The position numbers were made by a program, and so were the translations under genes. Of a stretch of 64,000 nt of DNA, positions 58,698 to 64,000 are shown in pieces. The notes under the pieces are model-generated. The model was not told where the DNA came from and ran no database searches. It saw nothing but the letters and a program-made list of their open reading frames with translations. The number at the start of each line of letters is the position of its first letter. The stretch's first letter is position 1. Origin of the DNA: Druceiella hillmani (lineage: Eukaryota; Arthropoda; Insecta; Lepidoptera; Hepialidae); contig JAYKKI010000037.1 in the NCBI GenBank assembly GCA_039881145.1, positions 19,837,001-19,901,000 of the forward strand, given 5' to 3'.

Positions 58698-59933
58698 TTA
58701 TAAGTCAGTAGAGCTAGATTTGTCATTAGGGTTTTCTCCTTTGTCCTTATTTTTTAACAGCGCGTCCCTGTAATTTGTTGCTTGTAGTTGTGATTGGTTT
58801 TGGTAGTCATTAATTTGAATAAGTTGTTCGGTAGGTGGCAGCTGAATTTTTCTTGGCGATATTCTGATCTTTGTTGGGAATGATTTTGACGTTACCTTGA
58901 GTTTTTGTAATTCTTGGTACACTTGACATCCTTTATAATTTGCAGGATGGTTTCCATCGCAAAGAACACACTTTACTTGCTCTGACCTAGTTTTTCGAGG
59001 GCATTTGTTTGATAAATGATCTCCAGCACATTTAATGCACTTAGGATTTCTACGACAATATACCTTAGTGTGTCCATAATGTTGGCATTTGGCACATTGG
59101 GGTATCTCTCTTTTAGGTCGGGGAGGTTCAAATACTATTCGACAATTTAGGAGACTTTTGATGTCATAAATATTTTTATTATTGTCTTTGGGCTCTAACT
59201 CTACGAAAAACATTGGGAGAGGCTTCTTGGTTTTCCCTTGTTTAAGATTCCAAATATTTGTGCATTTGTGGTCCAATTCAGCTAAAGATAACTTTAATTC
59301 ATCTATGTCGGTTGATGGGTGAATGTTTTTAAGGACAACTTTAAAAGTTCGTTCTTGTTTGGGCTTGTAAGTATAGAATTCGGTTTTCATAATTTCTAAC
59401 CGTTTAACTATGTCTCTATACACGTCTGATGTCTTTGGTTGTATTCGAACCTGTTCGTTTTTCAAAACTTTAAGCTCGTAGTTATTTTGGGCATGTTCGT
59501 TGAGAAGGTTAAAGAGTGGTTGAATGTTCTCAACTTTATCAACAAAGATAGGAGGCGATTTTACGGGTTTCTCACAGAGCTCCTGAGTTGAGTCATCATC
59601 GAGTTGAGCAAAGCTGTTGGTTACAGGGATCGGTTTAGGTAATGAGAGCCAGTATGTGTTTAATTTGGATTGCTTGAAGTTTCTGTTATCATCAGGGCTT
59701 CGGGGTCGTTTTTTGCCAGTTACTAAATGAAATCTGTTCGTATTATTTGGAGAGTCCTGTTGTAGTCCAATTCCAGATGGTTCGGATGTAGTGTGTATTT
59801 CGCTTAAAGAATTTGAGCGAGATCTGTCAGCAAACATTCCTTTGTGAAATATTTGCTGACTGAGAGTTTTAGGAGTTGAGTTACTGGAGTTGTCACTTAT
59901 CGTTGGTTGGTTTTTGTTATTTGGATCATTCAT
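58698..59933 (-). CDS. Jockey ORF1, gag-like RNA-binding protein (411 aa, intact)
   Basis: A complete frame from the ATG at 59933 to TAA at 58698. The N-terminal ~110 residues are Ser/Asn/Pro-rich and probably disordered. Around residues 195-275 is a PRE_C2HC/RRM-like region (ERTFKVVLKNIHPST, then FEPPRPK). Three zinc knuckles follow: about 280-293 (CAKCQHYGHTKVYC), 299-311 (CIKCAGDHLSNKC) and 322-336 (CVLCDGNHPANYKGC). The C-terminal ~75 residues are Lys/Gln-rich. In Jockey elements this protein coats the element RNA. It is the only intact retrotransposon ORF in the window. It may be expressed if the 5' UTR promoter works, but with ORF2 broken it could not move itself. Confidence 0.93.
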   Translation of the reverse strand: MNDPNNKNQPTISDNSSNSTPKTLSQQIFHKGMFADRSRSNSLSEIHTTSEPSGIGLQQDSPNNTNRFHLVTGKKRPRSPDDNRNFKQSKLNTYWLSLPKPIPVTNSFAQLDDDSTQELCEKPVKSPPIFVDKVENIQPLFNLLNEHAQNNYELKVLKNEQVRIQPKTSDVYRDIVKRLEIMKTEFYTYKPKQERTFKVVLKNIHPSTDIDELKLSLAELDHKCTNIWNLKQGKTKKPLPMFFVELEPKDNNKNIYDIKSLLNCRIVFEPPRPKREIPQCAKCQHYGHTKVYCRRNPKCIKCAGDHLSNKCPRKTRSEQVKCVLCDGNHPANYKGCQVYQELQKLKVTSKSFPTKIRISPRKIQLPPTEQLIQINDYQNQSQLQATNYRDALLKNKDKGENPNDKSSSTDL

Positions 59934-60573
59934 AATGTTCCCACGAGTGGGGTCGATTTAAAAGGTCACTCCTGAGGTGACGCCCATTCCCAGAGAGAAG
60001 GCTATTACAATGACGGTTCGAGCTGATCCGCCAAGGTTGGTCGCTAGGAGCTGGACTGTCCTGCTAGCTATTCATCCCCTTGGCGCGCCCCGCACCGTAG
60101 GATTAGGGGATTTTTTGAAGAGGTTACCTTCCTCGTAGTCCAAGTGGCGAAGCTCAGACTCCTGTTCCTGCAAAACATGACCATAGGCTTACGGTGCTGG
60201 GGCAACCCTTTCGGGCTGCACACTGGTTTTTTTGTCAGGGTTGTCTCCCTTAGCTAGATTTATCGGTTTTAAGGCGCCGATGACTCGCCTTCGCCCTTCT
60301 TAGTTTGCTATCAAGGTCACGAGGTAGATGTGTTGTGCAAGACTCGTTATTGACCAGGACATTGCCCTGGGAATGAGACGACTCATATAGCGAGTCCACT
60401 ACCAGTCTGCGGCGACAGTTTGACAGTGGCGAGGACGTAAACTTTATGATGCGCGTTTGATAGCCTAATCTTGCACACTTAGGCGTACGCTACTGGCTCT
60501 AACTGGCTCTAACGCTACTAACTCAGGTACATACATACTAGCATAACTATGCACCACCTAGCACCTTTTTCCC
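59934..60573 (-). promoter_or_regulatory. Jockey LINE 5' UTR, probable internal promoter
   Basis: About 640 bp, markedly GC-rich compared with flanking DNA, with ggcgcgcc and several CG-containing tracts and no long open frame. Jockey-family LINEs carry an internal RNA polymerase II promoter at the very start of the element, so transcription would begin near 60573 on the minus strand. A short direct repeat, actggctctaactggctcta, lies at about 60492-60511. The exact start is inferred from the composition change. Confidence 0.7.
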
Positions 60574-62576
60574 CCCTAAGAATGAATATAAAAGATATTT
60601 TATCCCTGAATCTTTTAATTTTGTGTTTCAGTACTTACACAAGGAAAGTTATACGTAAAAACTTTTTGGCCTTTTCCTTTCAGGATTTTTAATACATTTT
60701 CCTCAATGTAAGTAATAGAGTTTGTCTTTACAAAATAACAGACATATTTTTTCTAGATTTTACTAAGAGTCGGAATATAAACTATATATAATTACACAAT
60801 TTAGGTGCTAATAAAGTGTGTAAGCATCATGCGTGAGTTAATTCATAACATGTTCTCTGTGTAGTTCAAAATTATGACTTACCTCTAAATTTTGATATTG
60901 ATTCATATTTTGAAATTGTTTCACTCGACCACAAAACAATTTATTTTGATTTTCAATTTATACAGGTTTTTAACATATGCGCACAATATCTGTAATAGTA
61001 CGGATATCATCATCAAAAGAGTCCTAATCGAATATTTGTCACATTTATGTTAAGTTGACTTAGGTCTATGCATGTAAAGACGTAAAAATATGGTGCATAA
61101 TTTAAAAAATATGACATTTAGAATCATAGCTATCTTTCTACCACTATTGCATGAGCCCCATAACTTTATTATAATTTTGCGTTGAGTAGTTTCAGAAATA
61201 AGGGGCAAGGGGGCATATTTTTTTGGGTAATTTTCAGTATGTCTGAAAATTTAGTACCTTATATAAAATAATAATTTTAAGACCTTTCTAAGTAGCATTT
61301 CCAATAAAATATCCCAAAATATACATGAAAACAAAAAAAAAACTATGAATATTTATTTGGCCGCTTAAACGTTTCTAAATTAATATTTTTGAGTTTCAGA
61401 TATTGAAATAAATGCGGGTTAACATATTTTAATATTGTGATTAATTTTAAGTTCCCACATTATCGGGTTTCTGAGGAAAACTTTTGTAACCGACGGACGA
61501 TACGTCATGTGAGTGTTCTTATAAAAGTTTAATTTTCCTTTTTGAAGTATGGAAGTCATTTTTAACAACAAAACAAAAATTATGTGTCGTTCAAATTAGA
61601 AATGTTTACAAATGTTTAATTTATTCCGAAACCTAAAAAAGACAAATTAAATATAAATATAAAAGACGGTCCTATGGAAGTCGGTATTGAGCATACTTAT
61701 ATTAAAATAAATAATAGTTCATTCTGATATTGCAAAAGTGAAATAAATTTAAAAAAAACCAGAAATTTTAAAATCGTTTTTAAGAGACTTTAAATAAATA
61801 TGTAGATCCATTCTCGTCAAATCGTTCCAAATCCTGTTCCACTTACTGAAGAACATAAATTAGAATGAAAGAAAAAATGCACGTAAAGGCTTCATACATT
61901 TTGATTTTTCCAACGCTTTTATCACATAAGCTGCAGGAGCGGTTCCTGTATCCTCATTTCAAATAGAACTCTCACAAAATGGCAAAGTATCATATCGCCG
62001 CGAGATACTTATATGGTGAGAGATAACTTAATGATAAAATAGGATTATTATTATTTCTTTTATATTTTAGACCCCAGGTTGACGGAAAGTAAAATAATAT
62101 AAGTTATATAAATGAATGATACGAATAACTCTTTTATATATTTCAAACTATACTACGGGTGATATATTTCAGCAAACAAATAGTAGACTAAAATATGAAG
62201 AAACAGTATGATATCCATAAAAATTCTTTAAAAACAATGAAAACTTATTGTAACGGGAAATTTTAAATTTTCACATTTAAGAATTTTATTTCATGAAGAA
62301 ACGTAGAAGAATAGTAAAAAACCTATTAAGTAGGAGTAGGACTTCCAAAATGAGGGTTCGGTATGTTCGTATATTTATGAAAGCATTTATATGAAATTCT
62401 TTATAAACATTAAAACTATATTTCACCTTGTAAATATATTGCACACTATATCATTTTAAGCTTAAAAATATCATGAAGTACTCAAAAACTATGAAATTTT
62501 ATTCAAAAAATGGTTAGAGTGAAATTTTCTATTGCGCGCACATGACGCAACAAAAATCGACAAGATGAAGTAGCTC
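60574..62576. other. AT-rich non-coding stretch
   Basis: Nothing recognisable downstream of the LINE 5' end. Scattered short CG-containing words only. Confidence 0.5.
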
Positions 62577-63055
62577 ACTAAACATATATGTATTTACATG
62601 CGTGTAGTAACTAATTCTATATTCATGATAGTTACTGAGGTATTAGTAAAAACACGATATGTGTTTTACAATCATGTAAATCAAAGTTATATTTGTTCTT
62701 TCAAACAATTTTTTTTAATTGAAATTTAATAGTGGTTCAAATAATAAAAAAATATTTATTTATTGTTAATGATTGTGGCAGTTATAAACTTTTTAAAATA
62801 TATTTTAAATGCATGTTTATAAGTGAGGTTAAGTTTTGGTATGTATTTATTTGTATTATGAATTCTTTTTTTATCCTGTATTAAATACTTAAAATCCTTA
62901 AATTGCGATCAATTTTCAGCATATTCGTTTTGAATTATAAAACGATAATAACTGTTATTTTTGTATTATGCTACCAAAGTATAACTTCAAACGTACCCGT
63001 TAACTACATAAGTATACGCACCATGTTTTTGTTATAAATGTTTGGCTGATCGTTT
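62577..63055 (+). repeat. Dispersed repeat R, copy 2 (uninterrupted)
   Basis: Collinear with 26243-26520 and 27130-27275 in the same orientation. This copy lacks the roughly 600-bp insert found in copy 1. No coding capacity and no clear terminal repeats, so the family type is unknown. Confidence 0.75.
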
Positions 63056-64000
63056 TTTAATTAACCTGTTTTTCATGATGTTTTACTAAAAATGAAAAAA
63101 TTGGAAATAGTTAATGAGCTTTTATTAAATCTACAGTAAACAGAGAACCGAAAAGTGAATACAATGTAATGAATATAAATTGTCTTTCTATAATATGTTA
63201 GAAATATTTCGACAATATACTTTATGCACAAAATCGAACCAAAAGTATTTTAAACGTTTGTTTTGAGAACAAATTTTTTTACGTGCCAGTTTGTTGTATT
63301 CTAGTGATTCCCGAATTTATTGGATTCCTAAATTCACATTGATAATTAAGTTAAAACAGAAATGTATTCTCAACGTTACTTTAAATGTCGGCGCGTTCTA
63401 ATAAAAGGGACGTTGCCCTTGAAAAATACACTAATAGCTTTCCATTTATTCAAATAATTAAATTCAAAATAAAAGTAATACAAAAAGTTACTCTTTGGAG
63501 AACTCTCACTACTGAACCTTTTTCCATTTGAGTTAATATTAAATTACTTTGAATTTTTATAAGATCCGGCGGATAGAAAAAGGTTTCCGTTTATTTAATT
63601 ACACTTGATGTATTTTCTTTAGAAAGACAATGTAAAATCATTTGAGTGATAATAAAACGTTTGCAAAAATTTTTACGCACAATGATTCAAAGAAATGATA
63701 CTTTTTTCCTAAAGTTTTTCTCTAAGGCTAAAAAAATGCTTCAAAAATTTGGAAAGTAAATTATTATTTTTACTTCTAATTTGTTCCTACAAATTTAAGT
63801 TAATTATTATAAAGCGTTGTGCAGAATCGAGGGTTTATTACAACACAAATTCTACATCTTATTATAGATATCTCTTAAATAATGATCTACCAATTGGGTC
63901 AGTTATAATATGTCTTCAAAAACAGGTTATTTCATATCATGATGCAATCCAAAATGATATACAAGTTTTTACATGGAACAAACACATAATATATGACATA
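63056..64000. other. AT-rich non-coding stretch
   Basis: No gene or repeat recognised up to the window edge. Confidence 0.5.

Larger units (their letters stand above)
55819..60573 (-). mobile_element. Jockey-type LINE, nearly full length (about 4.75 kb), inactivated
   Basis: Minus-strand order: GC-rich 5' UTR (60573-59934), ORF1 with three zinc knuckles (59933-58698), ORF2 endonuclease and reverse transcriptase (58688-55990), a 3' UTR of about 160 bp and an 8-nt poly(A) tail (poly-T at 55819-55826). The right boundary is placed where GC-rich sequence ends in cccccctaag. ORF2 carries about five point lesions, but every domain is present, so the copy is relatively young. I could not confirm a target-site duplication. 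Confidence 0.93.

Noticed and set aside
56240..58773. Several plus-strand frames within the Jockey LINE
   Set aside because: Antisense shadows of ORF2; the minus-strand domain motifs are decisive.
55811..60590. Possible target-site duplication of the Jockey LINE (ttgaat-like left, atgaat-like right)
   Set aside because: Match is only a few bases in AT-rich DNA and not exact; cannot be claimed.
1..64000. CRISPR arrays, rRNA genes, tRNA genes, riboswitches, phage or defence systems
   Set aside because: None seen; the DNA is eukaryotic in character and these prokaryotic features would not be expected.

Overview
The window is strongly AT-rich eukaryotic DNA with no host gene that I can support. 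It reads as intergenic sequence or part of a very large intron in an insect genome. The insect assignment rests on the transposon families: a Jockey-type LINE with a three-knuckle gag-like ORF1, a LINE whose ORF1 ends in an FP-like domain, an RTE-type LINE remnant, and a Ty1/copia fossil with a copia-style half-tRNA primer site. (TA)n microsatellites also recur throughout. I saw no rRNA, tRNA, CRISPR array or bacterial-style operon.

Layout. 0-22 kb is AT-rich non-coding DNA. It holds a (TA)n array (0.4 kb), a half copy of a foldback element (5.0 kb), an 82-bp tandem repeat (5.9-6.2 kb), an exon-like GC patch (7.7 kb), a 153-bp near-palindrome (12.3 kb), a doubtful LINE C-terminal relic (12.6-13.0 kb) and a TA/CA microsatellite (19.6 kb). 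22.25-25.53 kb is a minus-strand, 5'-truncated LINE (here LINE-A): the end of ORF1, the endonuclease, a 655-codon open reverse transcriptase and a frameshifted C-terminus. Its 5' end is a 31-bp snapback hairpin. 26-27.3 kb carries a diverged repeat that recurs at 62.6-63.1 kb and is interrupted by a foldback element. 28.6-29.35 kb is a minus-strand RTE-like reverse-transcriptase tail. 33.3-35.2 kb is a direct duplication of about 455 bp, with TA arrays at its edges.

37.2-39.9 kb is a decayed minus-strand Ty1/copia retrotransposon. Pieces of gag, zinc knuckle, protease, integrase and reverse transcriptase lie in the canonical copia order behind a degraded primer-binding site. 43.4-43.75 kb is a 127-bp tandem repeat, 48.6 kb a third foldback copy, and 48.8 and 52.85 kb are TA arrays. 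55.82-60.57 kb is a nearly full-length minus-strand Jockey-type LINE with a GC-rich 5' UTR, an intact 411-aa ORF1 and an ORF2 broken by a handful of point lesions. The rest, to 64 kb, is AT-rich DNA with the second copy of the dispersed repeat.

How it works together. No host pathway is visible. What the window records is transposition history: target-primed LINE insertions in various states of decay, an old LTR element, foldback elements nested in older repeats, and microsatellite-linked duplication. All four confidently oriented retroelements are on the minus strand, and the best exon-like patch is on the plus strand. That is weakly consistent with the window lying in an intron of a plus-strand gene, but it is not proof. 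I found no convincing new functional system. The most unusual signals are structural: the snapback LINE junction, the 153-bp hairpin, the TA-bounded duplication and the foldback family.
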